DNA of 64,000 nucleotides from Porphyra umbilicalis. Lineage: Eukaryota > Rhodophyta > Bangiophyceae > Bangiales > Bangiaceae. The notes beneath the pieces were generated by a model, which saw nothing but the letters and a program-made list of their open reading frames with translations, had not been told where the DNA came from and ran no database searches. This document shows positions 9,610-22,425 of this stretch, one piece after another. Location: assembly GCA_002049455.2 (NCBI GenBank), contig KV919045.1, positions 39,397 to 103,396 of the forward strand, written 5' to 3'. Made by a program: the position numbers and the translations under genes. How positions within the stretch are numbered: position 1 is the first letter of the stretch; each line of letters starts with the position of its first letter.

Positions 9610-12600
9610 ATGGCGTCCAATGATGGCGGTGCGGTGGCGCCGCCCGTCAAGCTGAAACAGGCGTTCTCGGTACGTTGGTCTTTCCGCCCGCCCTTTTTTC
9701 CGGCCTTCTTCCTGCCCCTGTTTTGTCTGTCGCTGTATCCTTGCCGTCGACTGTGTGCCGCACCGCGTCGCGGTTGTCACTCCCGCCCTGATGGTCTGGT
9801 GCTCGGTGCTGAATCGGTGATCTAACCCGCTGCTGCCGCGTTCCCACCGGCCCTCACCAGGTCGCGCTCGACACTGATGTCACGCCGGATTTCGCTCCCA
9901 GATGCTCTCGGTGGGCGTCAGCCCTGCCTCTCTCACCTCGGCGAGCGCTACCCTGTCGTCTGACCGCTACATTGTGGTGCGTGAGGCGGCGCCCAAGCCC
10001 GCCCTCGTCGTCCTCGACACGTCCGCGCCGGAGCGGCCGGTCCGCCGCCCCATCGTTGCGGAAGCGGCGTTGATGAATCCAACCCGGTCGGTCCTTGCCC
10101 TCCGCTCCCCTGCTGGCCTACAGCTCTTCCACTGGACTCGCAAAGCCACCCTCGCGCGGTCGCCGCCGCTCGGCGAGCCGGTCGTGTTTTGGGCATGGAT
10201 CTCTGCCGACGTCCTCGCCCTCGTCACCGCCACGAGCGTCTTTCACTGGACGGCCCCGCCGGATGATGCGGCGGACGCGGGGGCGGGGGCGGCCGCGCAG
10301 GCCACCGCCCCGGAGATGGTGTTTGACCGCCACGCGACGCTCGCGGGTTGCCAAATTGTCAGCTACAAGGCGGATCCCGGCATGACGTGGCTGGCCATCG
10401 TTGGCCTGAGTCCGGCGCCGGGCGGGCAGGGCGTGGCTGGCCGCATTCAGCTGTTCTCAACGACCAAGCAGCTGTCCCAGGTGCTGGAGGGCCACGCCGT
10501 GGCGTTTGCGGCGGTGCCCATCGAGGGCGTCAAGTCGACGCTCTTCCTCTTTGCGGGTTCCCCCAAGGAGGGGGTGCCCCCAAAGCTCCACATTGTGGAG
10601 GTTGGAGCAGAGACGAAGCCCGCCGGCTCCCCGCCGTTTGAGAAGGTGGCTTCGGAGATTTTTCACCCCCCAGAGATGGCCGGCGACTTTCCCATTGGCC
10701 TCCACATGAGCATCAAGTATCCGACCATCGTGCACCTGGTCACGCGCGGCGGCTACGCGCACGTCTATGAGCTGACCACCGGCGCGTGCGTGTATCAAAA
10801 CCGCATCTGCACGACGACGCCGTTTGCGTCGGCGCCGCACCGCTCGTCGGGGGGTATCATGGCCCTCAACAGGGCCGGTGATGTACTGCTGTTCGCGGTC
10901 GCGCCCGACGCCATCATCCGCTACGTGTTGCGGACTCTGCGCGACCCGCCTCTGGGGGCGCTGCTGGCGTCCCGCAACGGCTTTGCCGGCGCTGACAGCT
11001 TCTTTTCGGACAAGTTTGAGGATGCTATGGAGGATGGTGAATGGCGGGAGGCGGCCATCATTGCGTTTGAATCCCCCGGGGGCGTGCTGCGCTCGCCTGA
11101 CACCATTATGCGCTTCCGCCGCGCCGAAGCGGATGACGAGGGCGCGGTGCCGCCCATCCTCATATACTTCCAGACGCTGCTGTCGCGCGGCGCGCTCAAT
11201 GCGGACGAGACGGTGGCGCTGACGGAGCAGCTGGCGTCGACTGGCAAGCTCGGATTGCTCGAAAAGTGGTTGCGGGAAGACAAGCTCGCCTGCACCGAGA
11301 CGCTCGGCGACGCGCTGCGGGCATCGTCGGCGTCGCTCGCGCTCGGCGTATACATCAAGTGCGGCGCACACGCCAAGGTCATCTCGTGCATGGTCGAGGC
11401 GGGCCAGGCTGGCAAGGTCGCCCACTACGCCAAAAAGGTCGGCATGCGTGTGACGGCGATGGAGCTGGCCGAGATGACAGCGGCGATTGACCCGAAGGCT
11501 GCCCTCGAAGTCGCCAACAGCTCGGCCAGCAACGCGCTGGTGCTTGCCGAGGGCTCCAAGAAGAAGGTCGACGTTGTCCAGGTCAACAACATGGTCAACA
11601 TGTTTCTCAATAAGGGCATGCTGCAAGAAGCCGTTTCCTACGCCCTCGACGCCCTGAAGGATGAGGACGACGCGGAGAGTAAGGTGCAGACCAAGGTGTT
11701 GGCCACGTGCCTCACCAACTCGCCCCAACTCGCCGACGCCATCCTCTCGCAGGATGTGTGGCACAAGTTTGAGACGGCTCGCATTGGCATCCTCTGCGAG
11801 CGGGCGGGCCTTTTCCAGCATGCGCTCGAGCTATTCACCGACCTGGCTGACGTTAAGCGGGTTATCACCAACACGCACGTGCTCAACGGAGAGTTCATCG
11901 TGCACTACTTCGCGACGATTGCCGAGGGCGACCGTGCCGAGGTGATGCAAGAACTCCTGCGTGCGGACGCTCGCGGCAACCTGCGGCTGTGTGTGACGGT
12001 TGCGGCCAAGTACACGGAGTCGATGGGCGGCGCCCGGACGGTCATGCGCATTTTTGACGGGTTGAAGAAGGCGGAGGACGCCCTCTTCTACTATCTCCGT
12101 GCCATCATTGACACAACCGCAGAGCCTGAGGCCCACTCCCGGTTCATTGAGCTCGCGGTAGACCGCAAGGACTGGGCTGCCGCCGAACGGGTTACACGCA
12201 TGAGCGAGCACTATGACCCCGTGCGTATCCGAGATTACATCATTGCCGCTAAGGCGACGGACCCGCGGCCGCTTGTCAACGTGTGCGACCGGTTCGACTT
12301 CATCCCACAGCTGGTATCCCACCTGGTTAAGACCGGCCAACGCAAATTTGTCGATGCGTTTGTGTCGCGCGTCAACCCCCTGCGGTGTCCAGACGTGGTC
12401 GGCGCTCTCATGGACCTCGACGCGGCCACCGAGGCGGACGTGCAACGGATGGTCATGTCGGTCAAGAACATGGTGCCGGTGGAGCCTTTGGTCGCGGCCA
12501 TTGAGAGCCGCGGCCGCGTCAAGATGCTGTTGCCTTTCCTGGAGGCTCGAGTCGCGGATGGCAGCACCGACGCGCCTGTCCACACCGCCCTTGGCAAGTG

Positions 12601-15418
12601 CTACGTTGACGACCGGGGCAACGCCAAACACTTTTTGGAGACCAACCAGTTCTATGACGCGCGCGAGCTGGGGCGCTTCTGCGCAAAGCGTGAGCCGACG
12701 CTGGCTGTCATTGCCTACAGTCGCGGTCAGTGCGACGACGAACTCCTTGCGGTGACCAACGACAACTCGCTCTTCCGGGAGCAGGCATCGTACCTGGTCG
12801 ATCGTGCCGACGCGGACCTGTGGGCCAAAGTACTGGCCGAGGACAACCCGTTCCGTAAGCTCGTCATCACGCAGGTCAAGTCCACGGCGCTGCCGGCGTG
12901 TGTGCGGCCAGAGCGTGTGTCGGCGGCGGTCAAGGCCTTCCTAGTTGCCGACTTGCCCGACGTTCTCATTGAGCTGCTGGAACAACTGGTGCTGGCGACG
13001 TCCAACACGGCGTTCTCTCGCAACGCCAACTTGCAAAACTTGCTCATTCTCACTTCCATCAAGGCCGCTCCCGAGCGGGTGCTTGAGTACGTGCGGCGAC
13101 TGGACAACTACGACGGCAAGGACATTGCACCGGCTTGCGTCGATGCGGAGCACTATGAGGCGGCCTACATCATTTACCAAAAGTTCGATCAGCTGGACGA
13201 GGCGCTCGGCGTGCTGCTCGACCACCTCAAGGACTGGAATCGGGCGACGGACTTCGCGCTGCGGGTCAACGATCCCAACGTCTGGCGGCGGCTCGGAGTG
13301 GCGCAGCTTGAGAGCTGCGTCATTGCCGACGGCATTACAAGCCTCTTGCGTGGGCAGAATGCGTGGGAGGAACACGCCCTTGTCGTCCGTGCCAGCCGCG
13401 AGAACGAGGAGGAGTCGGGGATGGCCGACTGGAAGGCGGTCATCAAGTTTTGCACGGCCGCCCGCAAGATGCTGTGGCGCAAGCGCCGCGTCGCCGAGGG
13501 CGGTGGCACCGTCGGCGGCGACATGGCGCGGGCGGGCGTCGACTCGGAGCTCCTCTTTGCGCTCTGCTGGCTGGAGCGGCTGACGGACGTCGAGTCCTTC
13601 CTCGGCGGCCGTCACGCGGCGGAGGTGGAAGACGTTGGCGACCGGTGCATGACGCGCGGCGACAAGCTGCGTGATGAGACCGTGGCCGCCGCCGAGAATC
13701 CCGCGTCGCTAGTGCAGCCCGTCGCCCCCGCACGGTCCATCTGGGAGGCGTCTCGCATGCTGTACGCGCATGTGTCGGTGTGGCACAAGCTCGCCAAGGT
13801 GCTCATCCGCCTCTGCCGCTTCACCGAAGCGGTCGACGCGGCGCGGCAGGCGGACCGGGTGCCCACGTGGCGGCTGGTCGGGTTTGCGTGTCTGGACCAC
13901 GCCGAGCTGGCGCTCGTCCGCTCGTCGGCCAAGCGAGCCAAGACAGGGACGTTGGCGTCGGCCGGAAGCACTCTTGCTGGTGGCGTACGGGCCGACGCGG
14001 CGGCACCCGCACCGTCGGCGAGCGTCCTCGGCAGCGTCAAGCTCATTGACGACGATTCGGCGGTTGGTGGGAAGCGGGCCAGGCGAAAGGCGGATGCAGA
14101 CAACAGCGCGGAGAAGCTCCTTCGCCTCGCGCATCTGTGTTGCTTGCGCCTGGTAATTGAAGAGGCGGAACTGGCGGACGTGGTGGAGGAGTACGAGACA
14201 TGGGGGCACTACGACGCGCTGCTTGACCTGCTCGAGGCGGCACTGACGCACGACCGCGCACACTCGGCGCTCTTTACGGAGCTGGGTGTGTTGCTCGCGC
14301 GGTACCGTCCCGACGGGCTCATGGACCACTGCCGCCTGTGGCACGGCCGCATCCGCCCGAGCCGCGTGGCCGTCGCCGCCGAGGCGTGCCTGCTGTGGGC
14401 CGAGGTGGCATATCTCCAAACGCTGGACAAGGAGTTTGACACCGCCGCGCGGACGGTCATGGCACACAGCGAGTCGGCGTACGAGCGGGGTATGTTCCTC
14501 GACCTACTCGGCAAGGTTGGTGCCCTGGAGGTGATGCACCAGGCCATCGACTTCGTCATTGCGGAGCAGCCGATGGAATTGGCACCTGTGATGAGCGCCC
14601 TCGCTGTGCGCGTCGACAGCTCCCGGGCGGTGCGGCAGTTGCGGCAGGCGCGGCCCGACGTGCTCGGCGAGCTCGGCGCCCTCCCGATGGTCGTCCCGTG
14701 GCTTCTCCGCGTGCAAGCGGATAGCAACGCGCCCGATGTCAACCGGGCGGTCAACGAGGTGTTTGAAGCTGAGGAGAATGTGGACGGCCTGCGGTCGTCG
14801 GTCGAGAACTTTGACGACTTTGACGCGCGGGGGCTGGCGACGCGCCTTGAGGCCCATCCGCTGCTCGAGATGCGCCGCATCGCCGGGCGAGTGTGGGGCA
14901 AGATTGGCCAACACGAGCGCGCTATGGAGCTCGCCGACCGGGACGGCTTGGACGCGGACGCCATTTCGGTTGTGGCGGTCAGCGAGGACGAGGAGCTCGC
15001 GGAGCGTATCGCGTGGCGCTACGCAACGGGTGGCAAGCGCGAGTGCCTCACCGCCCTGCTGTACGCGTGTTGGGGTTGGCTGAGCGCCGACATTGCTGTC
15101 GAGGTGGGCTGGTCAACTGGCTGTATGCCGTGGGTGACGCCCGCCGTCATCCAGGCGGTGGCCGACGCCGGCGCCCGCCTGACATCTCTGACGGCGGAGC
15201 GGGTGCAGGAGCGAGAGGCCGAGGAGGCGGCGGAGCGGGAGGCCCGCGAGGAAATTTCCGACGACGTGTCGGTGTTGTTGCATGGCCTCGCGCCGCAGCA
15301 CCAGCCGCTTATGCTCACCTACCATCAGAATGGTGGCGGCATGGCGGGCGGGCCGGGCTTTGGGGGGGGCGCCGGTGAGGCGGGCGGTGGCGGGCCGCTG
15401 ATGATTGGGTGGCACTGA
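9610..15418 (+). CDS. CHC: Clathrin heavy chain
   Basis: Forms the three legs of the clathrin triskelion that coats endocytic and Golgi vesicles in the cytoplasm. Two exons: 9610-9669 (20 codons, MASNDGGAVAPPVKLKQAFS) and 9902-15418, joined across a 232-nt intron with a GTACGT donor and CAG acceptor, phase 0. The splice restores the conserved N-terminal strand of the beta-propeller. Total 1,858 residues, against about 1,650-1,700 usual. The first ~350 residues are the propeller, followed by the linker and the repeated helical clathrin heavy-chain repeats. Near the C-terminus, PLMLTYH matches the QLMLT uncoating motif recognised by Hsc70, followed by a Gly-rich tail. Extra length includes an insert at residues about 1360-1412 with two basic clusters (AKRAKTG, GKRARRKAD) that families elsewhere lack. 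It is convergent with the MAEA gene; the 3' ends are 460 bp apart. Confidence 0.96.
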
Positions 15419-15878
15419 GCGATGGACGCTGGTTGGCCTCTTGACCAAGCGCCGGTGCCAGGCGGCTGCGTGGAGCTAGCCTCGTCTTGTACATTTTTTT
15501 CTCTTCTATCTGGTTCTCTGTCCTCCTTGATTCTCTTCCCCTTGGTAAACACAATATCTCTTTCACTCAAGGACGGTGCGTGTCGTACAGGGAAAGGCAG
15601 CTGTGAGGTACAGGGAAAGGAAGCTGCGTGAGCGGCGCGCTCTCCTACCGATGCGGCACGAGCGCTTTCTGTGGCACGTGCCGCCAGTGGTACAACTTTC
15701 ATTTTTTTTTGTTTCTGTCATGAACCAGGAAGATAACGCTGCCAGGCAGCCATGAGGCGACACCCCTCCTCCCCACTGTACAGACCATGGAGCTGCCTGC
15801 TCCGGTACCTTTCCTCGCCCCCACGGCCCACGACACCCGACACCCGGCGCTCCCAGCGCCCCCCCCCCCCCCCCCCGC
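15419..15878. other. Convergent intergenic region
   Basis: Shared 3' flank of clathrin heavy chain and MAEA. It contains T-rich runs at 15490-15505 and 15701-15712 and a long C-run at 15859-15876 directly beside the MAEA stop codon. No gene is supported; the open frame that continues the MAEA frame through here is an artefact of the frameshift described under that gene. Confidence 0.7.
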
Positions 15879-17206
15879 TCACATGACGTACACCCGGCGG
15901 ATGCGGGTGCGCCCCCCCGCCCATCATCCCCCCCCTCTTGCGGGTACTCGTACGTATCGCCTGTGCGCGGGTCGGTAAACACCCCGTCTCCGTGTTCGGC
16001 GGCTTTGAGGATGGCCAACCGCGAGTACACATTCCCGTTTGGCAACAGCAGCGGCAGGTTGTCCGCGTCCATCGGCCGCCGGCTCAGCGCGCACACGAGC
16101 GCGGACTGCAGGTGGAAGGCGTAGGGCAGGTCCGCCGCGAGGGCGCGCGTCGGCTCGACGCACGCGGGGCAGTCGACATTGTGGCGCACGAGCGTCTCGC
16201 CGTCGCCCGCGAGCACGGGGCGCGCGAGCGGCTCCCCCGCACAGTAGCGCGTCTTGAGCGCCGCCAGCCCCGCCTTGACGGCCGTCGCGAGCGCCGCCAC
16301 CCGCGCGAGCCCGTGCAGCGCATAGTAGTCTTCCCGAAACGCGTCGGCCAACTCCCCCCACCGCCCGTCCGCGTACATCTCTGCATACGGCGCGACGGCC
16401 GTGTCGGGCGGGAACGCGAGCAGCGCCATGGCGCGGAGCAGCCGCGGCGTCGCGTGCGGCACGCACCCCGGCACCAGGTGCTTTTTCGCATACGCAATCG
16501 CGTCGGGGAGGCGGCGCCCGCGCACGAGCTCCACAAACACCTGCGTGCGGGCGCGGAGCTCGAGGCGGGAGCCGGCCTTGCCCAACCGCCGCTCGTTGGC
16601 GGCGCACCACTTGAGCAGCGGCCGCGGATCCCGCCGCCCGAGCGCGTCGGTGATGGCCCGCCCGTCGGCGTACGCGTCGAGGTCGACGAGCCACTCGATG
16701 CCCGTCGAGGCCGCCAGCCGCGCGGCGAGACCCGCGTGGCCCCCGCGGCCGAGGTAGTCAACGACGAGGCGCGTGAGGCGGGTGCGCTCCCACGTCCGCC
16801 GCGCCGCAACGGCGGGGGGGGGCACGAGCGACGCGGCGACGGTGTAGGGCGGCTGCCGCGGGCCGTGTTTCGGCGACACCGCCGCGGGGGCGGTGAGGTG
16901 GTGCAGCCGCCGGCGGAGCGTCGTAAACGTGCCGGCGGCGGCGGCCGCCGCGTCGGTGAGGCGCGGCTGCACGGCCCGCAGGCGGGAGGCTGCGTCGCGC
17001 AGCGCGCGTGCGGCGGTGCGGGCGGCGGCGGCTTGGGCGAGGGAGGGGGGGGCGCCGTCGGGGGGGGGGGGGGGGGCTCCCCGCCCGGCGGCGGCGAGCG
17101 CCGCCACGACCGCGTCGAGTTCCTTGTCGACGCGCCGCTTGGTTGAACGGAACTGGCGTTGGAGTTCCTCGGTTGGCACCTTGAGGAGGGGGTGCTCGAG
17201 CTCCAT
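15879..17206 (-). CDS. MAEA: MAEA/GID9-type E3 ubiquitin ligase subunit, one-base frameshift
   Basis: Catalytic-core subunit of the GID/CTLH E3 ubiquitin ligase. The N-terminus LLKVPTEELQRQFRSTKR matches the family start. A LisH-CTLH region follows (TRLVVDYLGRGG, IEWLVDLDAYAD, ALLKWCAANERRL-type helices, residues about 155-260), then the degenerate RING: DCPACVEPTRALAADLPYAF, ALSRRPMDADN, PLLLPNGNVYSR. The frame then reads DTYEYPQE and would run on into junk. One extra G in the seven-base G-run at 15912-15918 would restore the family's conserved ending, here RRVYVM followed by TGA at 15879-15881. That gives about 442 residues, close to the usual 400-440. I therefore place the end at 15879 and regard the frame break as an assembly indel; a tiny intron is less likely because no GT/AG pair fits. 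Confidence 0.9.
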
Positions 17207-18737
17207 GGGGCGGGCGGGGGGGGGGGAGGGGGGGGGGGGCGGCGCCGGCAGCGCCGCGACGACAGGCGGTGCGTCAGCGGCGGGGGGGGGTAAGTGTCAG
17301 AGACTGCCGCAGAGGGAGGCAACGGGAAAGGGGAGAGCCGCGCGGGTAGCCCGTCGCAAGAAAAGGGAGTGTCGGCTCGACAGGCAGCCGGGCCAAGACC
17401 CGCGAGGGGGCCGTTCCGCACGAGCACCGGCCGGGACAGAGGCGCGTCGCGCGACGGCTCCGCGCGGGCCAGGCGGTGCCGGCTGCTGGCCGCAAACACC
17501 GCACTGCCGAGAAAAAAGCTGGGGGGCAAGAACGGCGCCACCCAGCAGAAACACCACCACACTGTCCGGCGGTCGGGTGCTGGCCGTCGTGGAGCTTGGG
17601 CGAGACCGGCGCGGCATGCGCGCTCCCCTCTGCCGCAAGAGCCAGCCTGTTCAGGTCGGGTGAGGGAGCAGGAAGCCATCGCTCTTGAGACGAGTGCCTG
17701 CCAGTCCATTGTTGACTGTTCAAGTCCATGCAATGATTCTGTCTACAATCGTTGACGTTGGAACGTTCGGATTTCCTTCTGAAATAAGTACGCCAGTCAA
17801 CAACAACCAAGAAGAGGGGCGGGGCCGACGCGACTCCTTCCGTCAGCCACCCACACCGTCCAGTACCGCCGCTGCTGCGCGTGCGGTACAATGGCAAAAA
17901 AGGAAGCGCACACAGCCCACATGGAGCCATCCCGTGGGCGAAAGTCGCGTCAAAGGCAGCCGCCCGTCGCAGACCCTGTGGCGCGCCAGGAAATCCCGAC
18001 TGCCTCGGCCGACGGCCAGATTATCAGCGGGCGACGGCACGTGCACGGGCGGTGGGGGGCCGCTCTCCCCTCCCCACCGCGCCGAGCCCGTAGCCAACGA
18101 CTTTGGGAACCGGGGGGGTCCTCAGTAGGCTGCTCTTTAGGCTTTTCCTTTTTGTTTTCCGTGACGCGGCGACTCCCGCCCGGGAGGATCGCGGCGCCGC
18201 ACGGCGGCGCCGTCCGCGTCACGCGTCGCGCCAAAGGCAGCGGCCTGCGGCGCCGGCCGGCCGACGCGCCCGCCGCCGCAAAAGGGGGCCGACACTCCCA
18301 CCCCCGCGGCAATCGTGGTGCCCCACGCCGCGCCGCCGGTGGGTGGCTCGACGACACGTTGCCACGCGCGCCCGCCGCGAGTGCACCCACCCGCTGCGGC
18401 GCGGGAGCGGGGGGGAGGCGGGGGAGGTTGGAGGGCTTCCCACCCCGATGCTGTGCAGCCGCCACGCACGCGCTGCCGCCGTCATTGGCGGGTGGCGCGG
18501 GTGTCCACCGCCGCAGTGGGCCAACCGCGGTCTGCCGCGACGCGGGCGCACCTCTCAAGGGCGCCACAGCTTTGCGGCGCGACCGCGCTGCAACCACAAC
18601 GAACCCCTCCCACAACGCCGGCGGGCGTCACGCCGACGCGCGTCCCCCCACGCCGGCGGTGGGCCGACCACGCGGCGCGACGGCCGTGGGCACCTCCCAC
18701 CCTTCCCGCTCCCCCGCCCCCACGCCCGCGCGCGACC
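17207..18737. other. Intergenic; no gene supported
   Basis: Upstream region of both MAEA (-) and the hemerythrin-like gene (+), so it should hold two promoters. Poly-G runs fill 17217-17290. 17690-17800 is a short AT-richer patch. No TATA box stands out near either start. Several open frames on both strands have compositional Arg/Pro/Ala content only. Confidence 0.5.
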
Positions 18738-20325
18738 ATGGGCGACCCGCCCGCACCCCTCACGCCCGAGGCCGCCGGCACGCCCCCGTTGAGCGGCGCA
18801 AAGCCGCCGCCCGCCGACGGCACCGCGGCCGCCTTTGACGCTGCCGGCTTGGCGGCCGACGACCCCGCCATGGCGCTGACGCCCGTCTCCAACGCGTCTG
18901 CCGACGGGGTTGCCGCGGCGCGGCCCGCCCCCCCCTCGCCCTTTGACGTGGCAGACGGGGGCGGGGGCTCCCAAACCGCCACCGCCGGCAGCGTGCCCGA
19001 CGGGGCCGCCGCCGGCACCGCCGCCGCGTCACCCCCCTCGACGTTGTCGTCGTCGTCATTGTCGGCGCGCGGGCGTGCCGACGTGCCGCCCGCCGGCAGC
19101 CCGGCGTGGCCGACTGTGCCGGCGGCGCTGGCGGCGCCGGCGGCGCAGTCGGCGGCTGCCGCCGCCACGACCGAGGCGGCGGCGGCGGCGAGGGCGGCGG
19201 CGGCGGCGGACCTGCGCGTGGCCGCCACGCCCGCCACGACGCCCGTGGCGGGCGCGTCGGCCGCCGCCACGTGGACGCCCCCCCCTGCGCCGCTGGGGAC
19301 CGACGCGGCCGCGTCGCCGCAGCCGCCGAGGGAAACTACAAAGTCGTCCCCGTTGGGGGCCAATGGCACTTCAGAGGGTGGCCACGCCGTCGACGCGGTC
19401 CTAGACGGCCCCCCCACCCGCTCGACGGCCGACGGCGGCGGCGACGGCGGCGGCGACGGCGGCGGCAGCAGCGGCGACGGCGACGGCGACGGCGACGGCG
19501 GCGGCGGCGGGGGCAGTGAAACGGGCGGCGGCACCCATGGTAGCGAGGATGCCAACGACAGCGGCAGTTGGGAGAGCTACTCAGAGGGCAGCGGCGGCTG
19601 GGGCGCGGACCCCGCCGCGCCCCCCGGCCGCGCGCCGACCGCCGACCAATTCATGCACATCCCCGCCGCCGCCGACGGGCCGGCGGCGGCGCCGCCCGAG
19701 CGGCGGCGGCGGCGGCGCGCGCCGCCGGCCGCCGCCGCGGCCGTCGCGGGGCTCGTGCGGGGGCTCTCCAAAACGCGCATCGGCGCGCCGGCGGACGGCG
19801 GCGGCGGCCTCACACGCGCGGCGTCCAAGGCAAAGGTCGGCGGGGCGGGGGATCCCCCCCCCCCCCCCCCCCCCCCGGCGGCCTCGCGCGGGCGCTATCC
19901 AAGACCCGCCTCGGCGGCGCCGCCGTTGCCGCCGCCGCCGCGCGGCGGTCGGGGGGACCCGCCGACCGCGGCGACGCCATCGCCGGCCGCCTCGCCCACC
20001 TGCCGTCGGCCGCCGCGGCGGCCGCGGCGGGAGGGGGGGTGCCGGGGGCGGTGCCGGCGGTGGCGGTGGCGGGGGTGGCCCCGCCGCCGCCGGCCGCCCA
20101 TTCACCCGCTCCGCCTCCTTCCGCTCCCGCAGCAGCAGCGACGGGGACGGCTTGGGGGGGGCGGGGTCGTCGGCGTCGCCCCGGGCGGCGCCGTCGACGG
20201 CGCCGTGCGGCGGCTGTCACTCGCGGCGCCGCGCGCCGGCACGGCCACCGCCGCCACCGCCGCCGCCGCCGCCGCCGACGCGGCGGCGGGCGGCGGCGCC
20301 ACGGGCGCCCCTGCGGCGGCGGCCC

Positions 20326-20356
<31 letters not shown>

Positions 20357-22029
20357 GCGCGTCGTCGGCGCCCTCAAGCGCCTCACCTCCTTCCGCACGG
20401 GCGGGGGCGTGACGGCGACGCCCGCCCCGTCGCTGAGCGCCGCCGACGAGGCGCCCGACGGGGGCGACCGGGGCGTCGACGCGGCGGCGGTCGCCGCCGC
20501 CGTCACGGACGCGGCGGCGGCGGCGGCACCGCCGCGCGCGGCGGGCGCCCCGCCGGCGCTGACGCGGCTGCTCTCCCTCCGCCGCGGGGGGGGGGCGGGG
20601 ACGGCAAGGACAAGGACAAGGACAAGGCCGCGGTGGCGGCGGCGGCGGGGGGGGGGGGGGGGGGGGGGGCACGACAAACCGACGGCGGGCGGGGGTTCCC
20701 TCGCCCGCCGCCTCGCCGCCCTGCCCCGCTTCCGCTCCCGCCGCGCCGACGAGGCGGGGGGCGGCGGCGGCGGCGACGCGCGCCGCGCCGCCGCGGCGGC
20801 GGCGGCGCGCCCCCCCCGCCTCGTGCGCTCCGCCAGCGACCCGGTGGTGAGCCCCCGCGCCGCCGCGTCGGCGGCCGCCTCCCCCCCCGACGGCGACGGC
20901 GACGGCGGGGGATCGACAGTGACGGGGAGTCGCCCGCGGGCGCGTCGCCGCGGGGCGGGGGCGGGGGCGGCGGCGGCGGCGGCGGCCTCGCCGCCGGCAC
21001 CGCCGACGGGGTTGTGTGGGTGGACGTCCCGCCCGGGCGGGCGGCGCACCTCGGCCCCCCCCCCCCACCCTCGCCATGCCCATGATTGCGGTGCCGCCGC
21101 ATCCCCCCCCGTCCGGGGGCAGTGCGGTGCGCCCCGCCTGGGCGGTCGCCCCCTTCCTCCTCGCCCACAACGCGGTGCGGGTGGAGCTCGCCGACGCTTT
21201 CCGCCTCCTCCACGCGGCGCTGCGCCTCGGCGGGGCGCTCGCGCCGCGCCACGCGGCCGCCCTCCGCGGGTGGTGGGGCCACTTCCACCCGGCGCTCACC
21301 GGCCTCTCCGCCGCCGTTGCCGAGGTGCTCCTCCCGTGGGCAACCGCGGCCGCCGCGTCGGCGCCCGCGCCGGCGGCCGTGACGGCCGCCGTCGCCGCGC
21401 TCGCCGCCGCCGTTGCCGACGCGCAAGCGGCGGCGATTGGGCAGTGTTGGGCGTTTGACCGGGGCGCCTACGCAACGCCCGCGGCGGCGGTCGTCGGGCT
21501 GTGGGCAACGGCGACGGGGCTCGCGCGGGGGTTGTTGCCCGCCTATGCGGCGGCAGAGGCGGCGCTGCCCGCCGCCGCCGCGGCGCACTACCGCAAAGCA
21601 GACGGGGTCAGGGTCGAGCGCGCCCTCCTGGCCGCGATCGCCTTTCCCCGCGGCCGCCGGGTGGGAAAGGACGCCACGGGGGGGGCCGTCTCGGTCGAGG
21701 GGGGGGAAGCCGTCGCCATGGTGCTGCGGGGGGCGGGGTCTCCCAAAGCCGCCAAGGGCATCCTCCGCAACGGGGGGTTGTCCGCCGCGCAGCGGAGCGC
21801 CCACGGGCGGTGGGTGGAGGGGTTGGAGAAGGGGCACTGGGGGTCGTCCAAGCGATGCGCGCCGAAGCCGAGGCCGTCGGCAAGGGGGGGGCAAGACCGA
21901 GTGACGGCTTGTGGGGGGGGGGAGGGGGGGGGATGTAGACCACCACGTGGGGAAGCGGGTCGGTGGGGTTGGGAGAGGAGCCGGCAGCAGCGGGTGGCGC
22001 ACACGACGATGCCAATGAGGGGACGATGA
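18738..22029 (+). CDS. Low-complexity protein with C-terminal hemerythrin-like domain
   Basis: Long Ala/Gly/Pro/Ser-rich protein. I chose ATG 18738 (MGDPPAPLTPEA), which sits in a good context (gaccATGG). Most of the protein is disordered, with repeated basic-Ser motifs: GLSKTRIG, ASKAKVG, ALSKTRLG, LKRLTSF, RRLSL, LTRLLSL, LVRSASDP. These are R-x-x-S sites of the kind used by AGC or CaM kinases. The end (21077-21900) looks like a divergent hemerythrin (HHE) helical bundle: FLLAHNAVRVELADAFRLL, ALRGWWGHFHPAL, VLLPWA, then LLPAYAAAEAALPAAAAAHY. The HHxxEE iron ligands of the second helix are not preserved, so metal binding is doubtful. The frame switches at homopolymers near 19858-19876, 20150-20170, 20587-20668, 20906 and 21055-21066; no intron fits, so I read these as indels. 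Its stop is 39 bp from the convergent SMUG1 stop. Confidence 0.5.
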
Positions 22030-22068
22030 CAGGGGATTGCGCTATAGGGGCGTGGGGGGGGAGGAAGG

Positions 22069-22378
22069 TCAAAGCAGCAACGTAGGCGGCACGTTGCCGC
22101 CACCGGCCGCGCCCCGCCGCCCGCCGGGGATGTACAAAAAGCCACCGTCGGCGCCACGCGCGCCGTCAAGACACGCTTCCCATCCGACGCCCGCACGCCC
22201 ACGGCGCTCGCTAGCAGCCGTCAGAGGTGCCTCCCCCCCCCGCCCCCCCCCCCCAACGTCAATGCCAAACTCGGCCACAATCGCATCCACCTGCGCCGTC
22301 GCCGCCGCGGCCCACCCCCGGTTGGCCGCCGGGCTCGCCGGACTCGGGTGCAACACCCGCCGCACCGCCACCGACCGC

Positions 22379-22425
<47 letters not shown>

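Noticed and set aside
10457..11821. 454-codon minus-strand frame inside clathrin heavy chain
   Set aside because: Shadow of the conserved clathrin frame, no independent features.
15563..15878. Extension of the MAEA frame past the RING domain
   Set aside because: Gly/Cys-rich and unlike the family; the conserved ending is found in the adjacent frame at 15879.
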